Notes: generated by a model from the sequence alone, not told the origin. Shown: positions 9,436-19,303, numbered from the stretch's first letter. The stretch is DNA of 36,185 nucleotides from Sedimenticola sp. (GCA_026994195.1 JALWRH010000119.1:1-36185), one strand, 5' to 3'. Program-made: numbers and translations.

Positions 9436-10431
9436 TTACGGCTTGGTTTTGGCTCCGCCGGCTTGCTTCAGCAGGGTTGGCCGAAAGCTTTCGCGTAGCG
9501 CCAGGGCATCTTTGCGCGTACACCAGGTGTCCGTGGCCACTTCTTTCTTGCACTGGATGTCCAGGAAGATGATCTCGCCGGTGGCGTCTTTGGTTTTCAG
9601 CCGGGACAGGGTGAGGCTGAGATCTTTGTTGTTCCTGGGGGGCTGGGTAATGAATATATGGTCCGCATCCACATATACCGGTGTGGTCGCGTGCTTTCTG
9701 ACGAAATCCTTGGCTTTCTTCCACAGCTTGTCGCATTCAGCTTTATTGTCACAGCGCAGCACGGTTTTCACCAGGGTTTCATCCTTGGCAGTTGATGGGG
9801 TCTGGACGGCTCTTGGCTTGTTTTCTTCTTTGAGCTTGCTCAGTTCTCGAAAGCGCTTCAGATCGATGGCGTAGCTTGCACGGATCTTTTTCTTGCCGTT
9901 TTCCTGGCGCAGGATCGAGGCATAATTCTGGTTGATCTCCTTGCGTGTGTTTTCGATACCCACCTGCAGTTGCAGTGGAATGCTTTTTCCCTGGCGCTCC
10001 AGGGAGGCGGCACGTTTCTTCTGGTATGAAAGGCGATCCTTCAGCCGGGCAATATTGTTGTAGGTGATGCGGATTTGAGCATCATAGGTTGCCAGTTTTC
10101 CATCCCTGGCCAGGATAATATCGTCCTCGCTGCGATAAGTGCTCAGCAGTACCCGGTCTTTGGCCCGTTGCTTCTCCAGGCGCCGTTGGGTTTCCTGCTG
10201 AAGTTTTCTGACCCGCTGTTCTTCTGCAATTTCCTCAGGTGTTTTGGCACGCTCCTTTTTCTCGACCACCAGCCCCCGTTTGTCGAGCTGCTCATGGGAT
10301 TTCCTGACGGCGCTGGGGGGGATTTTGTCCGAGTACTGAACATTGCCGTTTTCGTCCACCCATTTGTACAGCCTTGCTTCGGCGGTCAGGCTGATGCATG
10401 CAAGAAGAATACTGATGAAAAGAACGCGCAT
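9436..10431 (-). CDS. Secreted DUF4124-domain protein with coiled coils
   Basis: The 331-residue product starts MRVLFISILLACISLTAEA, a signal peptide cleaved near EARL. It is followed by the short DUF4124 signature LYKWVDENGNVQYSDKIPP (about residues 21-39). The middle (about 65-190) is rich in Lys, Arg, Glu and Gln with heptad-like spacing, consistent with coiled coil in the periplasm or envelope. The C-terminal part contains four Cys (RCDNKAECDKLW and DIQCKKEVATDTWC) that may form disulfides. The frame is open upstream, but the start at 10431 gives the proper signal peptide. The function of DUF4124 proteins is unknown. The gene converges on slmA with a 14-base gap and is divergent from the exporter gene. 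Confidence 0.85.
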   Translation of the reverse strand: MRVLFISILLACISLTAEARLYKWVDENGNVQYSDKIPPSAVRKSHEQLDKRGLVVEKKERAKTPEEIAEEQRVRKLQQETQRRLEKQRAKDRVLLSTYRSEDDIILARDGKLATYDAQIRITYNNIARLKDRLSYQKKRAASLERQGKSIPLQLQVGIENTRKEINQNYASILRQENGKKKIRASYAIDLKRFRELSKLKEENKPRAVQTPSTAKDETLVKTVLRCDNKAECDKLWKKAKDFVRKHATTPVYVDADHIFITQPPRNNKDLSLTLSRLKTKDATGEIIFLDIQCKKEVATDTWCTRKDALALRESFRPTLLKQAGGAKTKP

Positions 10432-10504
10432 AGGTTTTCTTGCCTGTAAGATAATTGTCATGATGTGCCAAAGAATAATCAATTTTTCAGGAAATTACAT
10501 CTGA

Positions 10505-11251
10505 ATGGATCAACTGTTGCTGTTTTTTGTGTCCCTGGTGGCAAACCTGTTTTCCGCCTTTTCCGGGGGAGGCGCGGGTCTGCTACAGCTCCCGGTCCTT
10601 ATCTTTCTCGGCTTGCCCTTTGGGGTCGCATTGGCCACTCACAAAGTGGCGTCCGTGGCTCTGGGTGCTGGCGCGACCTTGCGCCACTTGCGGGAAAACA
10701 CTCTGGAACGGCGTTTTACCCTGTTTGTTCTGGCAACCGGATTGCCGGGGGTGATTGTCGGAGCCAGTGTCATCCTGCATGTGCCGGGAAGAATGGCGGA
10801 GATTGCTCTGGGCTGCCTTACCCTGGGATTGGGGCTGTATTCCGGCAGCAAGGCCAGGCTGGGTCAGGACTATCGTCCGGGGCACAGGGACAGGCGCGGT
10901 ATGCTACTGGGTGGAGGCATGCTGTTTCTTCTGGGGGTGCTCAATGGTTCTCTGACTTCAGGCACAGGCCTGTTTGTGACGTTGTGGCTGGTAGGATGGT
11001 TCGGCTTGGATTACAAGCGGGCGGTGGCCTACACCCTGGTGCTGGTGGGCCTGTTCTGGAACGGTGCTGGAGCCCTGACCCTTGGCTTGCTCGGTAGTAT
11101 TAAATGGGACTGGATTCCCGCCCTCCTGGCAGGTTCCCTCATTGGCGGCTATGCTGGTGCGCACCTTGCGATACGCCAGGGTAACCGCTGGATCAAACGC
11201 GCCTTCGAGGTAATTTCCATCCTGGTAGGGATCAAGTTGATCATAGGTTGA
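10505..11251 (+). CDS. TauE/SafE family anion exporter
   Basis: The 248-residue integral membrane protein has about eight hydrophobic segments and the glycine-rich repeat typical of TauE/SafE transporters: FSAFSGGGAGLLQLPVLIFLGLP early and GVLNGSLTSGTGLFVTLWLVGW in the second half, the two forming the internal duplication of the family. Members are assigned to export of sulfite, sulfoacetate or related organosulfur anions, but the substrate cannot be told from the sequence. The gene stands alone between the divergent DUF4124 gene and sucC, with no neighbouring sulfur gene to narrow the substrate. Confidence 0.88.
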   Translation: MDQLLLFFVSLVANLFSAFSGGGAGLLQLPVLIFLGLPFGVALATHKVASVALGAGATLRHLRENTLERRFTLFVLATGLPGVIVGASVILHVPGRMAEIALGCLTLGLGLYSGSKARLGQDYRPGHRDRRGMLLGGGMLFLLGVLNGSLTSGTGLFVTLWLVGWFGLDYKRAVAYTLVLVGLFWNGAGALTLGLLGSIKWDWIPALLAGSLIGGYAGAHLAIRQGNRWIKRAFEVISILVGIKLIIG

Positions 11252-11328
11252 AGTACTCACGGCATGGGCCTTTTCAGGATAGAATGAATTAAGACATACG
11301 CACCAGCGACATCCCACAGGAGAAATCC

Positions 11329-12504
11329 ATGAACCTGCATGAATACCAGTCCAAGACCCTGTTCCGTGAATATGGCATTCCGGTGCCGGAAGGAAGGGTG
11401 GCAACGGATGTGGATTCAGCCGTGGCTGCTGCCCGTGAACTGGGTGGCGGGCTTTGGGTGGTCAAGGCTCAGGCTCATACCGGGGGGCGGGGAAAAGCGG
11501 GCGGTGTGAAACTGGCCCGCAGCCTGGAGGAAGTGGGTGCTGCCGCCAGGGAAATGCTGGGCATGCGCCTGATCACCAGACAGACAGGACCCGAAGGCCT
11601 GCCGGTGAACGCTGTGCTGGTGGAACAGGGTAGTGATATCCAGCGCGAGCTGTATCTGGGGGCTTTGCTGGACCGGGCCAGTTCCCGCATCACCTTCATG
11701 GCCTCGGCAGCCGGAGGCATGAACATTGAGGAAGTTGCCGCCCAGACTCCGGACAAGATCGTGACCACGGCAGTGGATCCTGCTGCCGGCCTGCAGCCCT
11801 GGCAGGGACGCCATCTGGCGTATTCCCTGGGGCTGGCCGGTGATCAGGTGAAGGCCTTTGGGCACATCCTGGCGGCCTTGTATCGCCTTTACTTAGATAA
11901 GGATGTGAGCCTCATAGAGATCAACCCCCTCATTGTGACGGGTGAGGGAGAACTGGTGGCCCTGGATGCCAAGATCAATATCGATGACAGCGGCCTGTAT
12001 CGCCACCCGGATATCCAGGCGTTGCGGGATGTTTCCCAGGAAGATGCCCGGGAAGCGGCGGCGGCGGAACATGATCTGAACTATATCTCCCTGGATGGCA
12101 ATATCGGCTGCATGGTGAATGGCGCGGGACTGGCCATGGCCACCATGGATCTGGTGAAGCTGGAGGGTGGTGAACCAGCCAACTTCCTGGACGTGGGTGG
12201 CGGCACCACCGCCGAAAGGGTGACCGAAGCGTTCAAACTGATACTTTCCGATCCCAAGGTGCGGGTGGTGTTGGTGAATATTTTTGGTGGTATCGTGCGC
12301 TGTGATCTCATTGCTGAAGGGATCATCACTGCAGCCCGCGGCCTGGGGATGAAGGTTCCCGTAGTGGTGCGCCTGCAGGGCACCAATGCCTCCAAGGGCC
12401 TGGCCATGCTCGAAGAAAGCGGGCTGGATTTCATAACGGCGGAAGATTTTACCGAGGCTGCGCGCCGGGCGGTGGCGGCTGCAACCCAGGGGGACGAGCA
12501 ATGA
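11329..12504 (+). CDS. sucC: Succinyl-CoA synthetase (ADP-forming) subunit beta
   Basis: The 391-residue protein has an N-terminal ATP-grasp domain ([22 protein letters not shown], then [19 protein letters not shown] near residues 43-61) and a C-terminal CoA-ligase domain ([17 protein letters not shown], then [20 protein letters not shown]). With SucD it converts succinyl-CoA, ADP and phosphate to succinate, CoA and ATP in the citric acid cycle. Length matches the E. coli subunit (388). A clear AGGAGA ribosome binding site precedes ATG 11329. The stop overlaps the sucD start (ATGA), so expression is coupled. sucA and sucB, adjacent in E. coli, are not here. Confidence 0.96.
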   Translation: MNLHEYQSKTLFREYGIPVPEGRVATDVDSAVAAARELGGGLWVVKAQAHTGGRGKAGGVKLARSLEEVGAAAREMLGMRLITRQTGPEGLPVNAVLVEQGSDIQRELYLGALLDRASSRITFMASAAGGMNIEEVAAQTPDKIVTTAVDPAAGLQPWQGRHLAYSLGLAGDQVKAFGHILAALYRLYLDKDVSLIEINPLIVTGEGELVALDAKINIDDSGLYRHPDIQALRDVSQEDAREAAAAEHDLNYISLDGNIGCMVNGAGLAMATMDLVKLEGGEPANFLDVGGGTTAERVTEAFKLILSDPKVRVVLVNIFGGIVRCDLIAEGIITAARGLGMKVPVVVRLQGTNASKGLAMLEESGLDFITAEDFTEAARRAVAAATQGDEQ

Positions 12505-13385
12505 GCATACTGGTGGACAGCAATACCCGGGTTATCTGCCAGGGGTTTACCGGCAAGCAGGGCAGCTTTCATTCTGAACAGGCCATTGCCTATGGCACCC
12601 GGTTGGTGGGAGGCGTGACGCCAGGCAAGGGCGGACAGACTCACCTGGAGCGCCCGGTGTTCAATACCGTGCATGAGGCGGTCAGGGAAACCGGTGCCGA
12701 TGCCACCATGATCTATGTGCCGCCGCCCTTTGCTGCTGACGCTATTCTTGAAGCGGCGGATGCCGGGATACGGGTGATTGTCTGTATTACCGAGGGCATT
12801 CCTGTACTGGACATGCTGAAAGTGAAGGCCGCTCTGGCGGGCAGTGATGCAAGGCTCATCGGTCCAAACTGCCCAGGGATCATCACGCCGGGAGCGAGCA
12901 AGATCGGCATCATGCCCGGGAGCATCCATCAGCCGGGACGTATCGGCATCATTTCCCGGTCAGGCACCCTGACCTATGAAGCCGTACACCAGACCACGGC
13001 AGCGGGTCTGGGGCAGAGCACCTGCGTGGGACTGGGAGGCGATCCTATAAACGGCACCAGTTTCATCGATTGCCTGGCCCTTTTTGAACAGGATGCGCAG
13101 ACCGAAGGTGTGATCATGGTTGGAGAGATCGGCGGTTCTGCGGAAGAGGAAGCTGCTGCCTATATCCGTGAGCATGTCAGCAAGCCCGTGGTGGCATATA
13201 TTGCTGGTGTTACTGCACCGCCAGGCAAACGCATGGGACATGCCGGCGCCATCATCAGTGGCGGCAAGGGTACTGCGGAAGCCAAGTTCCAGGCCCTGGA
13301 AGCGGCCGGCGTGCAGGTGGTGCATTCGCCAGCGGCCATGGGGACACGCATGGCAGAAGTGCTTGCGAGTGGAAACACACTGTAG
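12501..13385 (+). CDS. sucD: Succinyl-CoA synthetase subunit alpha
   Basis: The 294-residue protein has the CoA-binding Rossmann domain ([29 protein letters not shown]) and the ligase domain with the phosphohistidine loop [16 protein letters not shown], where His247 is the residue phosphorylated during catalysis. It forms the active enzyme with SucC, whose gene it overlaps by four bases. The stop codon TAG (13383-13385) is also the first part of a short palindromic repeat, so the C-terminus may have been set by that element. E. coli SucD is 289 residues, so the coding length is close to normal. Confidence 0.96.
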   Translation: MSILVDSNTRVICQGFTGKQGSFHSEQAIAYGTRLVGGVTPGKGGQTHLERPVFNTVHEAVRETGADATMIYVPPPFAADAILEAADAGIRVIVCITEGIPVLDMLKVKAALAGSDARLIGPNCPGIITPGASKIGIMPGSIHQPGRIGIISRSGTLTYEAVHQTTAAGLGQSTCVGLGGDPINGTSFIDCLALFEQDAQTEGVIMVGEIGGSAEEEAAAYIREHVSKPVVAYIAGVTAPPGKRMGHAGAIISGGKGTAEAKFQALEAAGVQVVHSPAAMGTRMAEVLASGNTL

Positions 13386-13403
13386 GTCGGGCTTCAGCCC
13401 GAC
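13382..13403 (+). repeat. Short palindromic repeat overlapping the sucD stop
   Basis: The palindrome GTCGGGCTTCAGCCCGAC (13386-13403), preceded by GTAG, is the same element as 152-174 (reverse orientation) and the degraded copy at 26094-26114. A worn reverse copy (GGTCTGAAGCC) may lie at 13421-13431. The stem could protect the 3' end of the sucCD message, but there is no T-run and a terminator role is not supported. The gap 13404-13505 holds nothing else recognised. Confidence 0.75.
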
Positions 13404-13505
13404 AGCAGGGGCCACATCTCGGTCTGAAGCCAATCTGCTGGTACAGGGTTTTCCAAAATCCGGGGGTTCCGCTGATTAACCAGCCCAAGCAGGACGAATC
13501 TGCTG

Positions 13506-14123
13506 TCAGAGCGTGAACCAGACCTCATCATCCAGACTGGCATTGTCCTGCAAAGGCAGGCTGAAGCTGCTGGAGAAGTCTCCCGGTGACAAACTGTTGA
13601 TGAGCGTGTCGGCGGGTAGCAAATTCAGATGCACATAGGTATCGGTGGCCAGTTCGCTGCAGTAGAACGTGCGGGTATTGGTGCCGATATCCATCTTGCC
13701 TTCGGCGAAGTGCAGAGCCATCTGCTCCAGGGAAGGAAAAGCCCTTCCATCCAGATCCCGCATGAAGTTCTCCAGTGCGTTCATGAATGTCTGGTTGCGT
13801 TGAGTATGCAGGCGGCGCCAGGCGAAGCGGTAATGCTGGTCCTTCCCGTACTTGCGTTTCATGCACAGTTCGAACACGGAGCGGGCGTCCAGCAAATGCA
13901 CGCCTGAACGTTCACCATGATCGATCTGATCCCTGAGTGTGGTGATTTCGTCGCTGGTCCACAGCAGAGGCTGCTCATGCCCCGGCAGCCGCACCCCCAT
14001 GGCCACGTGGGAGAAAGCTGTTCCGTCAATATCCTCGATGATCTCGCTTTCCGGGCCAGGGCCGTGAAAAAGAAAAATGTCGCCGCTTTCCACTGTGCTG
14101 CTGATGTCAGACCACGTGCCCAT
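13506..14123 (-). CDS. Permuted NlpC/P60-like (YiiX/DUF830 type) cysteine hydrolase
   Basis: The 205-residue protein has no signal peptide. The pattern GDIFLFHG (residues 14-21), AFSHVAMGV with a His near residue 39, and TFYCSELATDTYVHLNLL with a Cys near residue 160 is the circularly permuted papain-like order (His before Cys) seen in YiiX, YebB and LRAT-like proteins. Members act on amide or ester bonds in peptides or lipids; the substrate here is unknown. The gene is divergent from the diguanylate cyclase across a gap of 105 bases that holds the promoter region of both. The start ATG at 14123 lacks a strong ribosome binding site. Confidence 0.75.
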   Translation of the reverse strand: MGTWSDISSTVESGDIFLFHGPGPESEIIEDIDGTAFSHVAMGVRLPGHEQPLLWTSDEITTLRDQIDHGERSGVHLLDARSVFELCMKRKYGKDQHYRFAWRRLHTQRNQTFMNALENFMRDLDGRAFPSLEQMALHFAEGKMDIGTNTRTFYCSELATDTYVHLNLLPADTLINSLSPGDFSSSFSLPLQDNASLDDEVWFTL

Positions 14124-14148
14124 TGTTTGGTTCTCCCCCAGGTTTTTT

Positions 14149-14157
14149 TGCTAGTAT
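14149..14157 (+). promoter_or_regulatory. Extended -10 element ahead of the diguanylate cyclase gene
   Basis: TGCTAGTAT preceded by a T-run is an extended -10 (TGn plus TAGTAT). The same TGCTARTAT word occurs inside all three copies of the dispersed repeat. No convincing -35 hexamer was found. A start point near 14164 would give a leader of about 65 bases. Confidence 0.4.
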
Positions 14158-14228
14158 CGGAAAACAATAATAACGCTATTGCCTGCCTTGCGGGGTATGA
14201 CAATCAATCACAAAGGGGAGGAGTATCT

Positions 14229-16433
14229 TTGCATCATCTGTTTCACAGCATGTTGTTTCTGAGCCTGTGCCTCTTTTCGGGAATGCTGGCGGCGGAATCC
14301 CGGTCTTTGCAGATGGAATATGCTCCAGTCGCCGGGGAATTCACGCCTGCTCATGCAGATCAGTGGGTGTTCAGGCCGTATCAGGCCGGAACCCGTCTGC
14401 CTATGAGCGGAGAACCCAATGGTTTGGTGTTCCGGCTGCTTCTGCCAGATGATGTGAACGTTTCCAGCAGCGACAATCTCGTGATTCAACCCCGGTATCT
14501 CATGAAGGTTAGCGGATGGTTCAGATACCAGGATGCTTCGGACTGGAAGACGGTGACGGTGGGACGTCTGCTGCCCACTGTCGCTGGCTACTATTCCACC
14601 CGGGACTTGGTTTTCGAACTGGATGCCCCCCTGGAAAAGGGGATGCCCATTTATCTGTATGTGCAGGATACTGGAGGCAAGAAGCCCCTGAACGTGTTAC
14701 TGGTGGATCGCAAGAGCTATCTTGACAGCGATGTCCGCTTCTCCCGCTATATCGCCGTGCTGTACGGCATGATTTTCGTACTGGCCCTGATCAACCTGAT
14801 ATTTTATTTCTTCATCAGAGAGATGCCATTTCTGATCTACAGCATCTACATGATTTCTGCGTTGATTTCCCTGTTCTGGCAGGAAGGCTGGATAGTCAAG
14901 ATCATTCCGCATGTGGGTATGCAATGGATGCAGCTTGGCCTGTGGCTTTTTGGTCCCCTGTCCGTACTGCTTTTCTACCAGTTCTATCGCTCCTACCTGG
15001 GGCTGAGCCGACATAGCCGTGGCGGTAAGCTATTGATCGGGTTTCAGGTGGTTTATGGGGTAGTCGTGCTGCTGCGCCTCCTTGACGGCTATTTCCTTGA
15101 CGCTTCGATGCTCAACCTGTGGACCCAGGTTGCCAATGGCATCCTCATGATCGGCGCCATTGGTCTGTTCATGTTGACGCTGGCTTATTGGATCAAGGGG
15201 TACCGTTTGGCAGGTTATCTGTTTATTGCAAATACGATTCTGATTGGCGCTACTCTGATGCGCATCTACTATGCCTTCAACTTTTCCACGGGAAACTATT
15301 GGCTGGCCCATGCATTCGAAGTGGCTTTAGCCTTGGATGCCATTCTTCTTTCTTTAGCTCTGGCAGACCGTACCCTGAGTATCAAGCGTGAGAGAGACAA
15401 GGCCAGAGTGGAACTGGAGCGGGTGGATACTGCTTACAAACGGGAACAGCTCCTTGCAGAGTTTGTGCGCCAATCCCAGGCCTTGGTAACGGACAACAGA
15501 AGTGAAGATTTCCTGCGGGAACTGGACAACCTCATGTTCAGCAGTATCAGGCGTATTCTCAGAGTCAAAGGGGGGGTGTTGCTGGTGCGGGAGAATGAAA
15601 AAGTCTGGCAGCGGAGTTTTGGTGAGGGAATGATGCTTTCCCGGTTGATTGCACGCATAACCAAAGAGCGCCGGGAAAGTCTGCTCGATGCCTGTGGCCG
15701 TGGCGAAATCGATGTGGGAGACCTGGAGGAGTTCCCGGATCGACGAGGTTACTACCAGTATCTGATGATCCCCATCAAGATTCGTGAGCATATGGACTAT
15801 TGCATGTTACTGGTGGTGCCTCAGGATCAATCCCTGGACAAGGACTTGATCTACGGTTTGCGGGAATACGTTGAGAAGGCTGTGCATGCGCGAATGGATG
15901 CAGAGAACATGGAGCAGTTACAGCGCTCGGCGCGCTACGACGATATGACCGGGGTTTTTAACCGGGCTTCCATGGAAGTGCATATCTCCCACATGCTGGA
16001 ACTGTGTGCAGACGGTGGGCGTGGGCTGGCGCTTGCTTTCGTGGATCTCGATCATTTCAAAGGGCTGAATGACAGCATGGGGCATGATTTTGGCGATGAA
16101 TGCCTGAAACTGCTGTGCCAGACCATGCGCGATATCCTTCCCAAGGAGGCAGTGGTCGGGCGTTTTGGCGGAGATGAATTCCTGGTTCTTTTGTCCGGAT
16201 CCGATTATTTTCACGCTACTGAAGTGCTTGCGCGGCTCAATCCGGCGCTTCAGGAGGCAGCGCCAGCCTTGAACAATGTGGCCCTGTCGGTAAGTGTTGG
16301 AATTGCAGAATGTCCGAGCGGTCAGAAGATGCCCATGGCTGACCTGTTGAAGAAAGCGGACGTTTCCCTGTATGCCGCCAAAGCAGCGGGGAGGGGATGT
16401 ATTGGTGCCAGAGCGGCAGTATCTTCTGGCTGA
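14229..16433 (+). CDS. Membrane-bound diguanylate cyclase with 7TMR-DISM sensor
   Basis: The 734-residue protein makes cyclic di-GMP from two GTP. It has a signal peptide (HHLFHSMLFLSLCLFSGMLAAES), a periplasmic 7TMR-DISM extracellular domain (about 25-170), seven membrane helices (about 175-385), a short coiled coil, a GAF-like region (about 410-570), and a GGDEF domain with intact active-site motif RFGGDEFLVLL. There is no RxxD product-inhibition site at the usual spacing ahead of GGDEF (the residues are PKEA), so feedback control by that site is unlikely. I chose TTG 14229 because AGGGGAGGAG lies six bases ahead; ATG 14250 is too far from it. The frame is open far upstream but has no signal there. 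rpsT converges on it through a shared terminator. Confidence 0.9.
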   Translation: MHHLFHSMLFLSLCLFSGMLAAESRSLQMEYAPVAGEFTPAHADQWVFRPYQAGTRLPMSGEPNGLVFRLLLPDDVNVSSSDNLVIQPRYLMKVSGWFRYQDASDWKTVTVGRLLPTVAGYYSTRDLVFELDAPLEKGMPIYLYVQDTGGKKPLNVLLVDRKSYLDSDVRFSRYIAVLYGMIFVLALINLIFYFFIREMPFLIYSIYMISALISLFWQEGWIVKIIPHVGMQWMQLGLWLFGPLSVLLFYQFYRSYLGLSRHSRGGKLLIGFQVVYGVVVLLRLLDGYFLDASMLNLWTQVANGILMIGAIGLFMLTLAYWIKGYRLAGYLFIANTILIGATLMRIYYAFNFSTGNYWLAHAFEVALALDAILLSLALADRTLSIKRERDKARVELERVDTAYKREQLLAEFVRQSQALVTDNRSEDFLRELDNLMFSSIRRILRVKGGVLLVRENEKVWQRSFGEGMMLSRLIARITKERRESLLDACGRGEIDVGDLEEFPDRRGYYQYLMIPIKIREHMDYCMLLVVPQDQSLDKDLIYGLREYVEKAVHARMDAENMEQLQRSARYDDMTGVFNRASMEVHISHMLELCADGGRGLALAFVDLDHFKGLNDSMGHDFGDECLKLLCQTMRDILPKEAVVGRFGGDEFLVLLSGSDYFHATEVLARLNPALQEAAPALNNVALSVSVGIAECPSGQKMPMADLLKKADVSLYAAKAAGRGCIGARAAVSSG

Positions 16434-16457
16434 AAGAACAGCAGACACAGCAACGAG

Positions 16458-16482
16458 AAAAGCCGGCAATCGCCGGCTTTTC
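16458..16482. terminator. Bidirectional terminator between the cyclase gene and rpsT
   Basis: The hairpin AAAAGCCGGC-aatc-GCCGGCTTTT is perfect with A- and T-runs on its two flanks, between the converging genes, so it can serve both strands. Confidence 0.88.
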
Positions 16483-16512
16483 TCAACGCTTCCAAATAAA
16501 AGGAGGCGTAAA

Positions 16513-16773
16513 TTACATGGCCTTGATATGAGCGTTCAGGCGGCTCTTGTGGCGGGCTGCCTTGTTCTTGTGAATGAGGCCCTTGCTGACAGCGTTGTCG
16601 ATGACGGGCACGGCCATCTTGTAGGCTGCACTGGCGGTTTCCTTGTCGCCAGCTTCAATGGCATAAACGACTTTCTTGATATGGGTGCGCAGCATGCTGC
16701 GACGGCTCGCGTTGTGGGCGCGGCGCTTTTCCGCCTGACGGGCGCGCTTGCGTGCTTGCAGAGAATTGGCCAC
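16513..16773 (-). CDS. rpsT: 30S ribosomal protein S20
   Basis: This 86-residue, strongly basic protein begins [35 protein letters not shown] and ends [12 protein letters not shown], the pattern and length of bacterial S20, which binds 16S rRNA early in 30S assembly. The start codon is GTG with an AGGAG site eight bases ahead. In E. coli rpsT also uses a non-ATG start (TTG), important in its autoregulation; whether the GTG plays that role here is inference. It has a near-consensus promoter at 16819-16847. Its position next to murJ-ribF-ileS-lspA is conserved, though a DUF1631 gene is interposed. Confidence 0.96.
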   Translation of the reverse strand: MANSLQARKRARQAEKRRAHNASRRSMLRTHIKKVVYAIEAGDKETASAAYKMAVPVIDNAVSKGLIHKNKAARHKSRLNAHIKAM

Positions 16774-16818
16774 CTTGTACTCCTGAAATCTTGAGGTTGT
16801 TCTGTAAAAAGACGCGGA

Positions 16819-16847
16819 ATTATGTCCGCTGTCAGAGGCGTTGTCAA
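16819..16847 (-). promoter_or_regulatory. Sigma-70 promoter of rpsT
   Basis: On the minus strand a perfect -35 TTGACA (16842-16847) and a CATAAT -10 (16819-16824) are separated by 17 bases, leaving a leader of about 40 bases before the GTG start. Confidence 0.8.
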
Positions 16848-16874
16848 GAAAAAAGCGCTATCTGGCTACAAGGA

Positions 16875-19124
16875 TCAGGCATTCTCCCGGGAGGAAGGGG
16901 CAAATGCATTTCTCATCCGATTGAGCATGCGGGTCACAAAGGGGATAGATGTATCGGCAATGATTTCTGCGGTACCGTCACGAAACTGATCGGCAAGCTG
17001 TATGTCTTTGATTTGCAGGGCTTTATTGCCGTTTCCATCGACAAACAGCATGGTGTGGGTAAATTGGCTGTGCCACACTAGTTTGCATACCAGGGGGGGC
17101 TGATCCTCTTTGCGGGTCACCCGTATCCATGTTCCGTCTGGCAGAGACTGGGCCATTTCGCTGAATTGGTCAGGTTCAACACTGATTTCCGGTTCAGGGG
17201 AAGGTTCTTCCGGGGGGGGTGGTGGGGCCTTGCGTTGCGTTTCTTTCAGTGATTCCTGGGATACCTTGTCGAACGCATCCAGCAATTGCCCAAGCATTTC
17301 GTGACTTTTCGCCTTGTTGATGGATATGTAGTCCAATCCCTTTTGAAAGGTCTTCATGATTCCGGGAATGCTGCTTCTGAGCTGCTGCCGTTTGGCGTCG
17401 GAAAGGTCTGGATCAAAATATTGTTCGACGGACTGGGTTACCGCGGTAGCCTTTTTCCAGGCTTTTCCCTCTTCTCCCTCACGCAGCAGCACCAGTGTGA
17501 GGAAATCGGCCCATGGCTTCTTGATGAGATCCTGAACCGCCTGAGGGGCGGTGGCGAGAATGGGGGAATCCAGCAGATCGCTGATTTTCTGTTTGGCCAC
17601 GGCCAGCTGCTCTTTTCCAGACACGGCCTGGGTGATGCGCTGTTCCATGACCTTTTGCGCTTTTTCCCGGGTCTGCAGATATTTTTCGAAATCATGCAGT
17701 GTGTTCTCGAACACTGACATGTCATCCTCGTATTCCTTTACGATATGCTCAACGATCTGTTTGACCTGGTTATGGAAGGACTTGTCAGAACTGTCACCGC
17801 TGTTGCGCCAGCCAATGGAGGCGGATGCAATGCTGTCGAGGAGCCGCCGGGCGGGATGCATTTCGTTCTCGACAAAGGTTGGATCCTGAATGGCAGTTTT
17901 GAGCACGGGTATCTGCAGTCTTCCCAGCAAGGTCCGGATGGCGTTGGGGATGGTGTCATCGCCAAGAATATGGTCGAACAGACGGAAGATGACCTCGATA
18001 ATCTGCTGATCATTTCTTTCCACCCGCTGGGTGGGTTGCCCCTGCTCATTCAGGCACAGTGCCTGATTGACCTGCTGGCGCAGGTGCTCCTGTACGGTGT
18101 TCCAGTCTATCTGCTCTGCATCCACCTCGGAAAAGACAGAAGCCTGAAGCTGATTAAGAGTCTGCAGTACTTCGTAACGCGGCAATACGGGCAGATTGGC
18201 GGGAAGAGCGGACGGTGGAGCCATGGTGGAGGCAGGATGATACTGATACCAGGCCTCAGGGAGACCGGTCATGACAGAATCATAGACTTGGGGAGCAGGT
18301 TCATCTGCGGCCCGGGAAGGTTGTTGCGGCTCGTGAGTTATGTTTTTTATATGGCTGGTCTTCAGATTCGGCAATACGCCACGCTTTTTGAGGTAATCAT
18401 TGGTCTCGCGGTACAACTTTCTCAGAAACCGGGAAAATACCTTGCCCAGACTTTGGTAGATGGTGATGCGTATGATGACCTCATCATCCCACTCATCCAG
18501 TATGTCCCGAAGGGTGTTGGCCAGCAGTACAGGACGGATAGGCGTGGTAACGGCGGAATCGACCGGAAGGTCCTGAAGGAATGAAAAACGCTCATCCAGC
18601 GCATAGATTTCCTTGGCAAAGGCCTGATCTGCCTTGCTGATGGTCGTGGTCAAGGCAACATTTTCTTCAAGTTGCTTGTCGTCCAGCAGTGACAGGCGGC
18701 TTTCATCTTCCAGTTTGTCCTCTTTGGAGGACCAGGCATACTCTTCTTCGTCATCGACTTCAGAGTCATCGTTCAGTATGGACGTGTTCTGAAAACTGAA
18801 AAAGAAGTTGGTGAAAAACCATTGTGGCGCGGTGCGGCGATACTTTTCCTTGATTTCCTCATAGCGTTCCTGCAAGCGCCACATGGATTCAAAAAGCAGA
18901 GTGCGGCGTGCTTCACTGGTGCTGGCCTTGATCAGACGGTAGATGTCTTCATCGACCTGCTTGAACAGTGCATCACAAAAACCCGGCAGGAAATCCACAA
19001 GAATCTGCTGACACCCCTTGACGATGTCCCGGTTATCGCCCCAGTCGATCGCGATGGGTTTTGATTCGTCTGGCGTTGAGGGAGTGAATCCGGATTCGAG
19101 CATCACATAGTTCTCCGTGGCCAT
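16875..19124 (-). CDS. DUF1631 family protein, paralogue A
   Basis: The 749-residue protein belongs to DUF1631, a family of large, mostly helical cytosolic proteins from beta- and gammaproteobacteria that are sometimes mislabelled thymidine phosphorylase. Acidic linkers (DDSEVDDEEEYAW near residue 125) and a Pro-rich linker (APPPPPEEPSPEPE, about 630) separate helical blocks. The C-terminal segment of about 90 residues (DGTWIRVTRKEDQPPLVCKLVWHS ... TMLFVDGNGNKALQI) is beta-rich and may be PilZ-like; that is inference. The core from about residue 370 to 620 aligns clearly with the gene at 30199-32349 (for example GRLQIPVLKTAIQDPTF against MRLQMPVLRIAVEDKTF). Function is unknown. It lies between rpsT and murJ, which are close neighbours in many relatives. 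Confidence 0.9.
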   Translation of the reverse strand: MATENYVMLESGFTPSTPDESKPIAIDWGDNRDIVKGCQQILVDFLPGFCDALFKQVDEDIYRLIKASTSEARRTLLFESMWRLQERYEEIKEKYRRTAPQWFFTNFFFSFQNTSILNDDSEVDDEEEYAWSSKEDKLEDESRLSLLDDKQLEENVALTTTISKADQAFAKEIYALDERFSFLQDLPVDSAVTTPIRPVLLANTLRDILDEWDDEVIIRITIYQSLGKVFSRFLRKLYRETNDYLKKRGVLPNLKTSHIKNITHEPQQPSRAADEPAPQVYDSVMTGLPEAWYQYHPASTMAPPSALPANLPVLPRYEVLQTLNQLQASVFSEVDAEQIDWNTVQEHLRQQVNQALCLNEQGQPTQRVERNDQQIIEVIFRLFDHILGDDTIPNAIRTLLGRLQIPVLKTAIQDPTFVENEMHPARRLLDSIASASIGWRNSGDSSDKSFHNQVKQIVEHIVKEYEDDMSVFENTLHDFEKYLQTREKAQKVMEQRITQAVSGKEQLAVAKQKISDLLDSPILATAPQAVQDLIKKPWADFLTLVLLREGEEGKAWKKATAVTQSVEQYFDPDLSDAKRQQLRSSIPGIMKTFQKGLDYISINKAKSHEMLGQLLDAFDKVSQESLKETQRKAPPPPPEEPSPEPEISVEPDQFSEMAQSLPDGTWIRVTRKEDQPPLVCKLVWHSQFTHTMLFVDGNGNKALQIKDIQLADQFRDGTAEIIADTSIPFVTRMLNRMRNAFAPSSRENA

Positions 19125-19303
19125 GCCAATAGCTGTGTTTTAGCAAACGCCTGTTAGTCTTGGATAATAATTCAGATATCCCACAAAATCCATAGTATCA
19201 ATATAGGTAAAAAAAGGGTGGCAAATCTGTACTTACCCGATCACGGTTGAGGATGTAACATGCGTCATTGCCGGATAATCAGAAGCTTCCAGGAGAGGAT
19301 TCA

